A stretch of 64,000 nt of DNA from Flavobacterium sp. ACN6 (GCF_002304005.1 NZ_MRCQ01000012.1:105818-169817), one strand, 5' to 3'; counted from the first letter of the stretch, positions 1-8,572 are shown. Program-made: numbers and translations. Notes: generated by a model not told the origin, from the letters alone.

Positions 1-29
1 ATCTCTGCCAGAATAATTCTGGTAGAGAT
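1..29. terminator. Hairpin at the window edge, probably a terminator
   Basis: ATCTCTGCCAGAA and TTCTGGTAGAGAT form a nearly perfect 13-bp stem around a 3-nt loop. No gene lies between it and the window edge, so it probably ends a transcript that starts outside the window. A long poly-T tail is missing on this strand, so it could instead serve the other strand or be a plain palindrome. Confidence 0.4.
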
Positions 30-149
30 ATTTACAAAAAGAAATTTTTCTAGTCAGATCAAATGACTAGAATCAGATATATTTTCAAGAGTTAATAACA
101 AAGTTCATGAAAATTAAGTGAGGTAAAATTTTTGGTGGGTTAAAATTGA

Positions 150-280
150 GTTTGGTTATTTATTTTTTAATCTAAATTTTATTTCAAAACAATGTATCGA
201 GTTTAGGTAATTTGTTATTTGGTTTTTACCTGAATGAGGACATTTATAGAACCTGGCAATTCGTTGTCAGGTTTTTTTAT
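150..280 (+). ncRNA. Possible orphan structured transcript ending in an intrinsic terminator
   Basis: A canonical intrinsic terminator (stem ACCTGGCAA / TTGTCAGGT at 251-272, then seven T) has no coding region in front of it within the window. A second imperfect hairpin, with TTTAGGTAA facing TTTACCTGAA at about 204-235, lies just upstream. Together they look like the 3' part of a small RNA. No convincing promoter box was found, and the terminator could also belong to a long 3' UTR of a gene before position 1. Low confidence. Confidence 0.25.
251..279 (+). terminator. Intrinsic terminator with no visible upstream gene
   Basis: A 9-bp stem with one mismatch around a short loop is followed by T7. 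It lies 70 bases before the first coding region and points towards it, so the DUF3592 gene is probably transcribed independently. Confidence 0.65.
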
Positions 281-349
281 TTTAAAAAAAAAATGTTGTT
301 TAAATGAATTTTAACGCTATTTTTACCACATAAAAATCAAACCAAGATC

Positions 350-1048
350 ATGAGAATATTTTCTATTATTAAATATGTATTTCTTATTATTGGCGCCGCT
401 TTATTGACGGGTGCTTTTTTTCTTTATCAAAATAAAAGTGCTTTTTTAGAAAAAGCAGTAAGTGTTCAAGGAACTGTTATAGAAATGGTTGCTAAAAGAT
501 CTGACAATTCTACAACATACAGTCCAGTTATTTCTTTTAAAACAAAATCGGGACAAGAAATCACGTTTAGTTCCTCAATTAGCAGTAATCCGCCAAGTTA
601 TAGTGTGAATGAAACGGTGGAAGTTTTATATAATCCAGCAGATCCGAAAGAGGCAAATATTAATACTTTTAGTTCACTTTGGATTGGTCCACTAATTTTG
701 GGAGGAATAGGAATTGTGTTCTTTTTAATTGGTTCTTTAAGTATTTTGTTTGGTTATCTGAAAAAGAAAAAGGCGGCAAATTTGCGTGGCAGCGGTAAGC
801 TAATTTCAACAAAATTTACTCATGTAGAGCTAAATTCTAGTTTGAGTGCTAACGGTAGAAATCCTTTTCAGATTTACAGCCAATGGCAGGATCCACAAAC
901 TAACGAATTATATGTTTTTAAAAGTGAAAATATCTGGTTTGATCCGACTGATTTTGTGAAAACAGACACATTAAAAGTATTTATAGATCCACAAAATCCT
1001 AAGAACTATACGATGGATACTTCATTTTTGCCAATTTTAAAAAATTAA
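350..1048 (+). CDS. DUF3592 domain membrane protein
   Basis: This is a 232-residue membrane protein with an N-terminal membrane segment (about residues 7-26) and a second one in the middle (about 111-135). Between them lies a beta-rich extracytoplasmic stretch with a GTVIEMV motif and a VLYNPADP motif, both typical of DUF3592. A second similar module follows the second membrane segment and repeats the idea as VFIDPQNPKNY near the C-terminus. The function of the family is unknown. The next gene starts one base after the stop codon, so the two are probably co-transcribed. The DUF assignment is from motif memory. Confidence 0.75.
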   Translation: MRIFSIIKYVFLIIGAALLTGAFFLYQNKSAFLEKAVSVQGTVIEMVAKRSDNSTTYSPVISFKTKSGQEITFSSSISSNPPSYSVNETVEVLYNPADPKEANINTFSSLWIGPLILGGIGIVFFLIGSLSILFGYLKKKKAANLRGSGKLISTKFTHVELNSSLSANGRNPFQIYSQWQDPQTNELYVFKSENIWFDPTDFVKTDTLKVFIDPQNPKNYTMDTSFLPILKN

Positions 1049-1049
1049 G

Positions 1050-1529
1050 ATGGTACGACTAAAAAATAAAAATATTACAATTGTAGTTTTCTTATTTATA
1101 TACTGTTCTATATCTGCTCAGTCTGAACCGATAATAAAGGGCGAATCGACTTTTTATTTAACTAATAGTGATAGACAGGATTATGCGATTTATCAGTATG
1201 TTAATTCCGAGTTTGGTATGAGACCATTTCAAATCATAGTAATTAATTATGATTCTTTTGAAAAGGTTAAAATTCTAATACCAAAAATATTCTCCCAGGA
1301 GCCAAAACAAAATGGTACAGATTATTATGTTATAGGCTTACATCATTTTGATAAAAAGCAGATTAAAGATTTGGATTTGAAAATTATTAATTCTTATTTA
1401 GAGCAGATTAATAATTATAGAAAGTTTAATAATCTTTCGCCGGCCAACAATAAAGATTTTTTGGATAAAAACTGTATCAATTACTTAAATTCAGATAAAG
1501 AATTATGCGCAATTATGATTTGTGAGTGA
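1050..1529 (+). CDS. Exported protein of unknown function
   Basis: A 159-residue protein that begins with a basic then hydrophobic stretch ending in ISAQS, read as a Sec signal peptide cleaved near residue 24. The mature part is hydrophilic and rich in Asn and Lys, with three cysteines clustered in the last 20 residues (NCINYL, CAIMICE), which may form a disulfide in the periplasm. I do not recognise a family. It sits one base after the DUF3592 gene, which suggests translational coupling and a shared envelope location. Confidence 0.65.
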   Translation: MVRLKNKNITIVVFLFIYCSISAQSEPIIKGESTFYLTNSDRQDYAIYQYVNSEFGMRPFQIIVINYDSFEKVKILIPKIFSQEPKQNGTDYYVIGLHHFDKKQIKDLDLKIINSYLEQINNYRKFNNLSPANNKDFLDKNCINYLNSDKELCAIMICE

Positions 1530-1648
1530 TCTTTTCTGAGATTTAGAATTGTCTTTTTTTAATTTCTACGGAGGAAGATAACCATCCTTTGAAATTTAAT
1601 ATTATTAACAATCGAAACTAGAAGATATATTAGTCGATAAATTTAAAA

Positions 1649-1656
1649 TACTTTTG
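1649..1656 (+). promoter_or_regulatory. -7 box for the TlpA-like gene
   Basis: TACTTTTG matches the Bacteroidetes -7 consensus TAnnTTTG and lies 25 bases before the ATG. A clear -33 TTG is not evident. Confidence 0.5.
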
Positions 1657-1681
1657 CAACTCAATTATTGTTTCAGAATCC

Positions 1682-2455
1682 ATGCAGAAATTCATCAGCT
1701 TAATCACACTTCTTTTCGTTTTCTCTTTAGGTATAGCCCAAAATAAAGTTGGAAATCCAGAAGTTGATCCAATTCTAATTCAGAAAAACTTTACTGAGTG
1801 GTCGGTTTATCAAAACAAAAATATAATGCTTTCAAGGGATTTTATTGCTCTTGATTTGACTTCAAAAGAAATTTCAAAAGAAGCTTTTTTGAATGCGTTA
1901 GCAAATGAAAATTTTATTCCAGTTCGGCTAAAATCGGAGAACTCCGTATACTATTATAAGTTATTTAAAATTCAGCCAAAAACAGATACCAGTATAAAAG
2001 CAACCATTAATCAAATAGGTTTTGATGCTTATAAAAACTACAAAATGGAAGGTACCGTTTTTCCTAGATTTTCATTTAAAGATTTAGAAGGAAATTTGGT
2101 TTCAAACGAATCCATGAAAGGAAAAATTATCGTTATTAAATGTTGGTACATTCATTGTACGCCTTGTATAAAAGAATTTCCGCAGGTAAATAAATTAACT
2201 GAAGAATACAAAGACCGAAAAGATATTGTTTTTATAAGTCTGGCAGAAGATTCACCAGAAGAATTAAAAACATTTTTGGCTAGAAAACCACTGTCGTATG
2301 CTGTAATTCCAGATATGAAAATTTACATGAATGAAGCTTTGCAGTTGAATTCATTTCCAACCCATTTTATTTTGAATAAAGAAGGGATTATTTCTAAAGT
2401 GCTTCCTAATTTTGAAAGTTTAGAAGCAGCGCTGGCGAAAGAAAGCAAATTGTAA
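1682..2455 (+). CDS. TlpA-like thioredoxin-fold oxidoreductase
   Basis: A 257-residue protein with a signal peptide ending at about residue 19 (GIAQ). The C-terminal half, about residues 118-250, is a redoxin/TlpA domain: PRFSFKDLEGN leads into the strand IIVIKCWYIHCTPCIKEFP, which carries a CxxC active site (C-T-P-C). The cis-proline region is SFPTHFILN. The first about 100 residues are a family-variable extension. It probably reduces or oxidises disulfides of exported proteins in the periplasm; the partner is unknown. The gene has its own predicted promoter and converges on the RhuM gene, with only 9 bases between the stop codons. Confidence 0.85.
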   Translation: MQKFISLITLLFVFSLGIAQNKVGNPEVDPILIQKNFTEWSVYQNKNIMLSRDFIALDLTSKEISKEAFLNALANENFIPVRLKSENSVYYYKLFKIQPKTDTSIKATINQIGFDAYKNYKMEGTVFPRFSFKDLEGNLVSNESMKGKIIVIKCWYIHCTPCIKEFPQVNKLTEEYKDRKDIVFISLAEDSPEELKTFLARKPLSYAVIPDMKIYMNEALQLNSFPTHFILNKEGIISKVLPNFESLEAALAKESKL

Positions 2456-2464
2456 AAAGAGATA

Positions 2465-3457
2465 CTATTCTTTTTTTAATTTTAGTATTTCCTTGTCAAA
2501 ATCAGATAGATATTCCCTGTCCTGAATAATTCGATATTTATTAAACTCCATTTCGGCTTTGATTTTTGCTTCTAAAAATGATACTTTTCCTTTGTCCTTT
2601 AATATAGGATAACTCGAAAGTTGTAGAAAATTGTTTAGAAAAACCGACCAATCTTCCATTTGCATTATAATTTGTCGTTTTGCATAATTTTCAGCCAAAT
2701 CTAAATATGCAGAAACAATTCGGTTAAGCTCTTGAAGATGATTATCGTTTAGATAATTTTTAGCAACACTTACGTCGCTTTTCTGAATCTTTCCATCAGG
2801 AGCATCTTTCCAAGTTGAAAGTCCCATGTAAATTTTAGCAGCGTCTGCTTCACTGTAAATAATTTCAGCAGCGGTTTTTCCGGTTATTGCCCAATGAAGT
2901 TTATTTTGTACAGTCGCGAAAAATGCTTTGGTTTCTGTACTGTCCTTTTCATAATTTGCTGAAAGAGCATAAATGTCTGTTATCTTTTGATAAAAGCGTC
3001 TTTCAGAAGAACGAATTTCGCGAATTCTCTCCAGTAATTGTTCAAAATAATCTTTGCCAAAGACTCTTCCGTTTTTTAGCATTTCATCATTTAGAACAAA
3101 ACCTTTTATGATGAATTCTTTAAGAGTTTTGGTTGCCCAAATTCTAAATTGAGTAGCTTGCTTAGAATTTACTCTGTAACCAACTGCTATGATGGCATCA
3201 AGATTGTAAAAATCAATTTCTCTGCTTACTTCTCTTTTTCCCTCAGTTTGAACTATCCGGATTTTCCGGTGAGTTGAATTTCTTTCCAATTCAGATGAAT
3301 TGAAAATGTTTTGAATGTGCTCATTTATAGTTCTTTTGTCTACATTAAACAATTCAGCCATTGCTTTTTGAGAAAGCCAAAAATTTTCATCTAAAAAAGT
3401 AACTTCAATATTGATGTCAGCTTCAGAGGTTTGATATAGTAAGATAGGCGCCTGCAT
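2465..3457 (-). CDS. RhuM family protein
   Basis: A 330-residue cytoplasmic protein. The N-terminal 110 residues carry the RhuM signature: FWLSQKAMAELFNVDKRTINEHI looks like a helix-turn-helix, then YNLDAIIAVGYRVNS and FRIWATKTLKEFI. The C-terminal part is helical and includes TAAEIIYSEADAAK. RhuM was first described on a Salmonella pathogenicity island; the biochemical role is unknown, though the N-terminus resembles Bro/KilA-like DNA-binding regions of phage proteins. It is often found in variable regions of bacterial genomes. Here it is a single gene with no toxin-antitoxin partner next to it. Length is normal for the family. Confidence 0.85.
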   Translation of the reverse strand: MQAPILLYQTSEADINIEVTFLDENFWLSQKAMAELFNVDKRTINEHIQNIFNSSELERNSTHRKIRIVQTEGKREVSREIDFYNLDAIIAVGYRVNSKQATQFRIWATKTLKEFIIKGFVLNDEMLKNGRVFGKDYFEQLLERIREIRSSERRFYQKITDIYALSANYEKDSTETKAFFATVQNKLHWAITGKTAAEIIYSEADAAKIYMGLSTWKDAPDGKIQKSDVSVAKNYLNDNHLQELNRIVSAYLDLAENYAKRQIIMQMEDWSVFLNNFLQLSSYPILKDKGKVSFLEAKIKAEMEFNKYRIIQDREYLSDFDKEILKLKKE

Positions 3458-3553
3458 AATTTTGACTAAAATAAAAAAGTGAAGATAAACTAAATGTTGT
3501 TTTTGTGAGATTTTATATTGTTAAAATTTAAAAAACTTAGTCCCTTTGCATCT

Positions 3554-3584
3554 TTGCAACTTAGAACCTTTTTCCGTACTTTTG
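3554..3584 (+). promoter_or_regulatory. Promoter of the ABC-F gene
   Basis: A -33 TTG at 3554-3556 is followed after 20 bases by the -7 box TACTTTTG at 3577-3584, a close match to the Bacteroidetes sigma-ABfr consensus. The start codon lies 25 bases downstream. Confidence 0.65.
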
Positions 3585-3609
3585 CACCAAATTAATTAAA
3601 AAGACATTC

Positions 3610-5229
3610 ATGTTAACAGTCAATAATTTATCAGTTCAATTTGGCAAACGAATTTTGTTTGACGAAGTAAATACCACATTCACTCACGGAAATATTTACG
3701 GCGTTATTGGAGCCAATGGTGCTGGAAAATCAACATTTCTAAAAATCATTTCAGGTGATATGGACCCAACTTCTGGGCACATTCATTTAGAGCCGGGAAA
3801 ACGTATGTCGGTTTTAAACCAAAATCACAACATGTTCGACGAGCATACTGTTTTGGAAACCGTTTTAATGGGAAATAAAGTTCTGTATGCTGTTAAAAAA
3901 GAAATGGATGAACTTTATTTAGATTATAATGATGCGAATGCAGACAGAATAGGTGAGCTTCAGGTTCAATTTGAAGAAATGAACGGATGGAACGCTGACT
4001 CTGACGCAGCATCAATGTTATCTAACTTAGGAATTAACGAAGAGCATCATTATACATTGATGAGCGATATGGAAGGAAAAATGAAAGTTCGTGTGCTTTT
4101 GGCGCAGGCTCTTTTTGGAAACCCAGACGTATTAATCATGGATGAGCCTACCAACGATTTGGATTTTGAGACAATCGCTTGGTTAGAAAACTTCTTGGCA
4201 AACTACGAAAATACTGTAATTGTTGTATCTCACGACCGTCACTTTTTAGATGCGGTTTGTACACATATTTCTGATATTGATTTCGGAAAAATCAATCACT
4301 ATTCAGGAAACTATACTTTCTGGTACGAGTCTAGCCAATTAGCGGCAAAACAACGTGCGCAGCAAAACAAAAAAGCAGAAGAGAAGAAACAAGAGTTGGA
4401 AGAATTTATTCGTCGTTTTAGTGCAAACGTGGCAAAATCGAAGCAAGCAACTTCTCGTAAAAAAATGATTTCGAAATTAAATATTTCAGAAATTAAACCA
4501 TCAAGCCGTCGTTACCCTGCGATTATTTTTGATCAGGATCGTGAAGCTGGAGACCAGATTTTAAATGTGGAGCATTTATCTGCTTCTGTAGATGGAGAAG
4601 TTCTTTTTAAAGATGTTCATTTGAATATGGCAAAAGGCGACAAAATCGTTCTTTTCTCTAAAGATTCACGTGCAACAACAGCTTTCTACGAAATCTTAAA
4701 CGGTGAACAAAAAGCAGATGCTGGAACATTCGACTGGGGAATTACAACAAACCAAGCGTATTTGCCAGCTGAAAACCACGATTTCTTCGAAAACGATTTG
4801 ACATTAGTAGACTGGTTACGCCAATATGCTAAAACAGAAGAAGAGCGTGATGAGGTGTTTATTAGAGGTTTCTTAGGGAAAATGATTTTCTCTGGAGAAG
4901 AAGCTTTAAAAACGTCTAGAGTTTTATCTGGAGGAGAAAAAGTGCGTTGTATGCTTTCTAGAATGATGATGGAACGTGCTAACGTTTTAATGCTGGACGA
5001 ACCAACAAATCACTTAGATTTGGAGTCTATTACAGCTTTCAACAACTCATTAAAAAACTTTAAAGGTTCTATAATTTTTACAACACATGACCACGAGTTT
5101 GCACAGACTGTTGGTAACAGAATCGTAGAATTAACACCAAACGGAGTAATCGACCGTTACATGACATTTGACGAATATCTTGATGATGAAAAAATTCAAG
5201 AACAAAGAAAAAAGATGTACAATCTTTAA
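3610..5229 (+). CDS. ABC-F family ATP-binding protein (YkpA/YbiT-like)
   Basis: A 539-residue soluble protein with two ABC ATPase domains and no membrane segment, the ABC-F layout; these proteins act on the ribosome in translation or antibiotic protection. Domain 1 has Walker A GANGAGKST at residues 34-42 and Walker B LIMDEPTND, but its signature loop reads MEGKMK instead of LSGGEK. Domain 2 has a clean LSGGEKVRCML signature and VLMLDEPTNHLD, but its Walker A position reads FSKDSRATT, with no P-loop lysine. A charged linker of about 60 residues (KKAEEKKQELEEF) joins the domains. A dedicated promoter precedes it and a bidirectional terminator follows. Confidence 0.9.
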   Translation: MLTVNNLSVQFGKRILFDEVNTTFTHGNIYGVIGANGAGKSTFLKIISGDMDPTSGHIHLEPGKRMSVLNQNHNMFDEHTVLETVLMGNKVLYAVKKEMDELYLDYNDANADRIGELQVQFEEMNGWNADSDAASMLSNLGINEEHHYTLMSDMEGKMKVRVLLAQALFGNPDVLIMDEPTNDLDFETIAWLENFLANYENTVIVVSHDRHFLDAVCTHISDIDFGKINHYSGNYTFWYESSQLAAKQRAQQNKKAEEKKQELEEFIRRFSANVAKSKQATSRKKMISKLNISEIKPSSRRYPAIIFDQDREAGDQILNVEHLSASVDGEVLFKDVHLNMAKGDKIVLFSKDSRATTAFYEILNGEQKADAGTFDWGITTNQAYLPAENHDFFENDLTLVDWLRQYAKTEEERDEVFIRGFLGKMIFSGEEALKTSRVLSGGEKVRCMLSRMMMERANVLMLDEPTNHLDLESITAFNNSLKNFKGSIIFTTHDHEFAQTVGNRIVELTPNGVIDRYMTFDEYLDDEKIQEQRKKMYNL

Positions 5230-5312
5230 TTTTTAAATTCCAATAAATTGTAAATTCCAATAATTGAAATTCCAAATTCCAATTTACAATATTTGACAAA
5301 GTTCCAGATCCA

Positions 5313-5361
5313 TAAAAAAAATCCCAAACTCCAATTTAAATTTTGGAGTTTGGGATTTTTT
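5313..5361. terminator. Bidirectional terminator between converging genes
   Basis: ATCCCAAACTCCAA pairs perfectly with TTGGAGTTTGGGAT. The stem is flanked by A7 on the left and T6 on the right, so it can stop both the ABC-F transcript on the plus strand and the small lipoprotein transcript on the minus strand. Confidence 0.85.
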
Positions 5362-5377
5362 AATTTTTTATTAACTA

Positions 5378-5551
5378 CTATTTACGGCCGAACATTTTTG
5401 CAAAAATCCAGATAATAATCGCAACAATAAAGATTACGATAAAAATTCCGAATCCCATTCCGGCTTTAAAAATGTCTCCTACTAGTTCGCAGCTTGTAAA
5501 TGAAAATAGTATTACGAATACCATTAACAAACGTGTAATTTTATTTTGCAT
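5378..5551 (-). CDS. Small lipoprotein with a C-terminal membrane segment
   Basis: A 57-residue protein. The N-terminus MQNKITRLLMVFVILFSFTSC is a lipoprotein signal with the lipobox cysteine at residue 21. A second hydrophobic stretch (GIFIVIFIVAIIIWIF) at residues 35-50 ends in the basic tail AKMFGRK. Short proteins of this shape are common in Flavobacteria and are sometimes labelled phosphatidate cytidylyltransferase, a label the sequence does not support. The upstream side carries no obvious operon partner; the downstream side has a strong terminator. Function unknown. Confidence 0.7.
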   Translation of the reverse strand: MQNKITRLLMVFVILFSFTSCELVGDIFKAGMGFGIFIVIFIVAIIIWIFAKMFGRK

Positions 5552-5629
5552 GATGTTGAGTTTTTAAATTCAAGAATAAAATTACTTCAAGAATAATGGA
5601 AATGTGTTATAGAATTTTGGAGAAATGTT

Positions 5630-5735
5630 TTAGGATTTAGATTTTATATATTTTTCATTTAAATACTTAACAAAGGTCTTATGATCAAATTCATTTAAAA
5701 ATCCTGATATTTCACCTTTCTTTAATTCTTTATTT
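5630..5735 (-). pseudogene. Possible gene remnant (C-terminal fragment)
   Basis: On the minus strand an open stretch without a start codon reads as about 34 residues with protein-like composition (KKGEISGFLNEFDHKTF, then VKYLNEKYIKSK) and ends at TAA at 5630-5632. A separate frame upstream starts with ATG at 5769-5771 and stops after 13 codons. This may be the decayed tail of a gene whose rest is lost. An open frame this short can occur by chance in AT-rich DNA, so confidence is low. Confidence 0.25.
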
Positions 5736-5811
5736 TAGTTTTTGGATTTTGATTAATTTCTGATTTGACATTTTGTTGTTTTATAAGTTATGTTTCCTAG
5801 AATAATGATTT

Positions 5812-6729
5812 TTATTGTGGTTTCTTACTATTCTTAAAATTTCTCATTTCTGCTGCACTATATTTTGGCCAAATTAATGTAAACAAAAGAATAGAAAAAC
5901 CTATACCAAAAGAACCAAAAATCCATTGAAATTTATTTCCATTTCTTTTTTCGTAGTTTTCTTTTATTGGTTCTAGGATTACATAGTTTTCAGAATTTTT
6001 GTTGGTTCTAGCCTCAATTGCTTTTATAAAATTTTGTTTTTCGTCGGATGTTGGTGTTCTTTTGAAATGATCTAAAGAATAAAAATCATATTCTTTCATT
6101 CTATCGAGACAGTAATTATAAAACTCACGATATAATTTTTCATTTCCGTAATCACTTCTACTGCCTCTTGTGCGCTCATGAAAGTTTACGCCGTACCAAT
6201 ATCTTGGCAAACCATTAATATTTGTTGGCTTTCTGTCAAAAATTGGAACTACAAAATAAATGTCAAAATTTAAATCGTTGCTTCTTCCGCTTCTACTGAA
6301 TGCTGTATAAGAACCTCCATAATTAGTTGCAACGGAAAAATTAGTTAATTTATAATAACGACTTTTTCTTTTTTTTTCAATATCTGTTACTGTTGATAGT
6401 TTTTGTAACGTACCTGTTGCTGTAGTTAAATATTCTTGTGAATTTATGAGGCATGCTGTAATTGTGATGGCTGACAAAGATTGAAAAAAGAATTGGAGAT
6501 GGTCATTTTTTAAGATTAGAATTTTAAATCTAGGACGAAGCCATATTAAAATTGGAATCCAAGGTAATAAGACAGGTAACCAAAAATTCCATATTTTTTC
6601 TTTAATATCAATGATTTCAAATTCAATTGTAAATACCCAGCGAATTGTTAAAAGACCAATTATGGTTGATAATGAGATTGTTATGAATGGTGGTAGTATA
6701 TGTTTTAGTTTTGTAATGTATATACGCAA
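5812..6729 (-). CDS. Multi-span membrane protein of unknown function
   Basis: A 305-residue protein with hydrophobic segments near residues 13-33, 47-66 and 83-97, and one near the C-terminus (about 268-288). The region between, about residues 100-265, is soluble and charged, with aromatic pairs such as RYWYGVNF and FYNYCLDRMKEYDFY. I do not recognise a family with certainty; similar soluble regions occur next to rhomboid-like membrane domains in some Flavobacteria, but no Ser/His rhomboid active site is visible here. Single gene, AT-rich surroundings. Confidence 0.55.
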   Translation of the reverse strand: MRIYITKLKHILPPFITISLSTIIGLLTIRWVFTIEFEIIDIKEKIWNFWLPVLLPWIPILIWLRPRFKILILKNDHLQFFFQSLSAITITACLINSQEYLTTATGTLQKLSTVTDIEKKRKSRYYKLTNFSVATNYGGSYTAFSRSGRSNDLNFDIYFVVPIFDRKPTNINGLPRYWYGVNFHERTRGSRSDYGNEKLYREFYNYCLDRMKEYDFYSLDHFKRTPTSDEKQNFIKAIEARTNKNSENYVILEPIKENYEKRNGNKFQWIFGSFGIGFSILLFTLIWPKYSAAEMRNFKNSKKPQ

Positions 6730-6886
6730 TTTTTTTGATTTTGATTATTGAATAAAAAAGACAATACAAATTTATAGCTTAATTCTTATTTTTTATTATT
6801 TTTTACTTGTTTTTCTTTTTAAGCTGGAAAATTTAAGTTTAAAATATTTCCCCACCCAACACCCTTACAAATAAATTCTGATTTCG

Positions 6887-6894
6887 TATATTTG
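6887..6894 (+). promoter_or_regulatory. -7 box for pyrR
   Basis: TATATTTG, an exact TAnnTTTG match, lies 23 bases before the pyrR start codon. This gives a short leader with no room for a PyrR-type attenuator upstream of pyrR itself. Confidence 0.6.
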
Positions 6895-6917
6895 CAAACC
6901 AAACATTACAATTACTT

Positions 6918-7457
6918 ATGAGCCAAAAAGTATTACTTAATTCGAAAGAAGTTACTATCATACTCCATCGTTTGGCTTGTCAGTTAATCGAAAAACATCT
7001 TGATTTCTCCGATACTATTTTGGTGGGAATTCAGCCAAGAGGTGTTTATTTAGCTGAACGTTTAAAACAAATATTAGAAGACGAATACAAGGTTCCTGAA
7101 ATTTCTTTAGGATACTTGGACATCACTTTTTTTAGAGATGATTTTCGCCGTACTGATAAACCGCTTGAAGCCAATAAAACGCAAATCAATTTTATAGTAG
7201 AAGACAAGAAAGTCATTTTTATCGATGATGTTTTGTTTACGGGACGCAGTATTCGTTCAGCACTGACCGCAATTCAATCTTTTGGAAGACCTTCAGAAAT
7301 TGAATTATTAGTGTTAATCGACAGACGTTTCAGCCGTAATTTACCAATTCAGCCCGATTATAGAGGCCGTCAGGTAGATGCTATTAATGGCGAAAAAGTA
7401 AAAGTGAGCTGGAAAGAAAATGATGGTGAAGATGTTGTTCACTTAGTGACTAATTAA
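6918..7457 (+). CDS. pyrR: PyrR, uracil phosphoribosyltransferase-type pyrimidine regulator
   Basis: A 179-residue phosphoribosyltransferase-fold protein of normal PyrR length. The PRPP-binding loop is VIFIDDVLFTGRSIRSAL; the early LVGIQPRGVYLAERL segment and the RRFSRNLPIQPDYRGRQV segment are both typical of PyrR. In Firmicutes PyrR binds pyr mRNA and causes attenuation in response to UMP, and it can also have uracil phosphoribosyltransferase activity; whether the RNA-binding role holds in Flavobacteria is not shown by the sequence. pyrB follows 188 bases downstream on the same strand, which supports a role in UMP synthesis. Confidence 0.92.
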   Translation: MSQKVLLNSKEVTIILHRLACQLIEKHLDFSDTILVGIQPRGVYLAERLKQILEDEYKVPEISLGYLDITFFRDDFRRTDKPLEANKTQINFIVEDKKVIFIDDVLFTGRSIRSALTAIQSFGRPSEIELLVLIDRRFSRNLPIQPDYRGRQVDAINGEKVKVSWKENDGEDVVHLVTN

Positions 7458-7645
7458 GTTTGGTTAATCGTTTAATCGGTTAATTGTTTAATCGATTGAT
7501 TTCGATTACTCAATTAAAAAATAGTTGAAGCGTGAAATTGTTTATTGATTTAACGGCCAAAAAAGGACGATTAAACGATAAAACAAATAAACGGTTAAAC
7601 AGCAAAAAACGATTAAACAGTAAAATAAACAAATAAACAATAAAA
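7458..7645 (+). repeat. Degenerate repeat block between pyrR and pyrB
   Basis: The spacer is filled with variants of GTTTAATCG in the first third and of the complementary CGATTAAAC in the last third, so the two halves can fold on each other imperfectly. The right half also repeats AAACAAATAAAC. Similar low-complexity blocks occur in other flavobacterial spacers. A regulatory role in the pyr operon is possible but unproven. Confidence 0.5.
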
Positions 7646-8572
7646 ATGAAAGAATTAAGCGTAAATCATTTATTAGGAATAAAATATATCACCGAGAATG
7701 ATATTAACCTGATTTTTGAAACGGCAGATCATTTTAAAGAAGTCATTAACCGACCGATTAAAAAAGTTCCTTCATTACGAGATATTACAATTGCCAATAT
7801 TTTCTTTGAAAACAGTACCAGAACCAAACTTTCGTTTGAATTAGCGCAGAAACGTTTATCTGCTGATGTCATCAGTTTTTCTGCAGCTCAATCATCTGTT
7901 AAAAAAGGAGAAACCCTGATTGATACTGTAAATAATATCCTTTCGATGAAAGTTGATATGGTTGTAATGCGCCACTCCAATCCCGGAGCGGCTTATTTTT
8001 TATCTAAAAATGTCAAAGCCAGTATCGTAAATGCCGGAGACGGAGCGCACGAACATCCTACACAGGCTTTATTGGACAGTTATTCTATTAGAGAAAAATT
8101 AGGAGATGTTGCCGGAAAAAAAGTAGTGATTGTTGGCGATATTTTACACTCGCGTGTAGCACTTTCGAACATTTATGCTTTGCAAATGCAGGGAGCAGAA
8201 GTAAAAGTATGCGGCCCAAAAACGCTTATTCCGAGATATATTGAATCTCTTGGTGTTACAGTTGAACCTAATTTACGTAAAGCTTTAGAATGGTGCGACG
8301 TTGCCAATATGCTTCGTGTACAAAACGAACGTATGGATGTGAATTTCTTCCCATCAACACGCGAATATGCACAGCAATACGGAGTCGATAAACCGCTTTT
8401 GGATTCTCTTGGTAAAGAAATAGTAATCATGCACCCAGGACCAATCAACAGAGGGGTAGAGATTACTTCTGAAGTTGCCGACTCTGATCATTCTGTAATC
8501 TTAAATCAGGTTGAAAATGGTGTAGCGATTAGAATGGCGGTTATTTATTTGCTGGCGTCTAAGATTCAGTAA
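7646..8572 (+). CDS. pyrB: Aspartate carbamoyltransferase catalytic subunit
   Basis: A 308-residue enzyme that condenses carbamoyl phosphate with aspartate in the first committed step of UMP synthesis. Visible landmarks are the carbamoyl-phosphate motif STRTKLSFE at about residues 52-60, HEHPTQALLDSYSI for ligand binding, the domain strand GKKVVIVGDILHSRVA, and the aspartate-side HPGPINRGVE near the C-terminus. Length is normal for the catalytic chain. No pyrI regulatory chain lies next to it. It follows pyrR in the same orientation. Confidence 0.96.
   Translation: MKELSVNHLLGIKYITENDINLIFETADHFKEVINRPIKKVPSLRDITIANIFFENSTRTKLSFELAQKRLSADVISFSAAQSSVKKGETLIDTVNNILSMKVDMVVMRHSNPGAAYFLSKNVKASIVNAGDGAHEHPTQALLDSYSIREKLGDVAGKKVVIVGDILHSRVALSNIYALQMQGAEVKVCGPKTLIPRYIESLGVTVEPNLRKALEWCDVANMLRVQNERMDVNFFPSTREYAQQYGVDKPLLDSLGKEIVIMHPGPINRGVEITSEVADSDHSVILNQVENGVAIRMAVIYLLASKIQ

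Noticed and set aside
2465..3457. RhuM gene as the mark of a genomic island
   Set aside because: No integrase, tRNA, direct repeats or composition change is visible around it.
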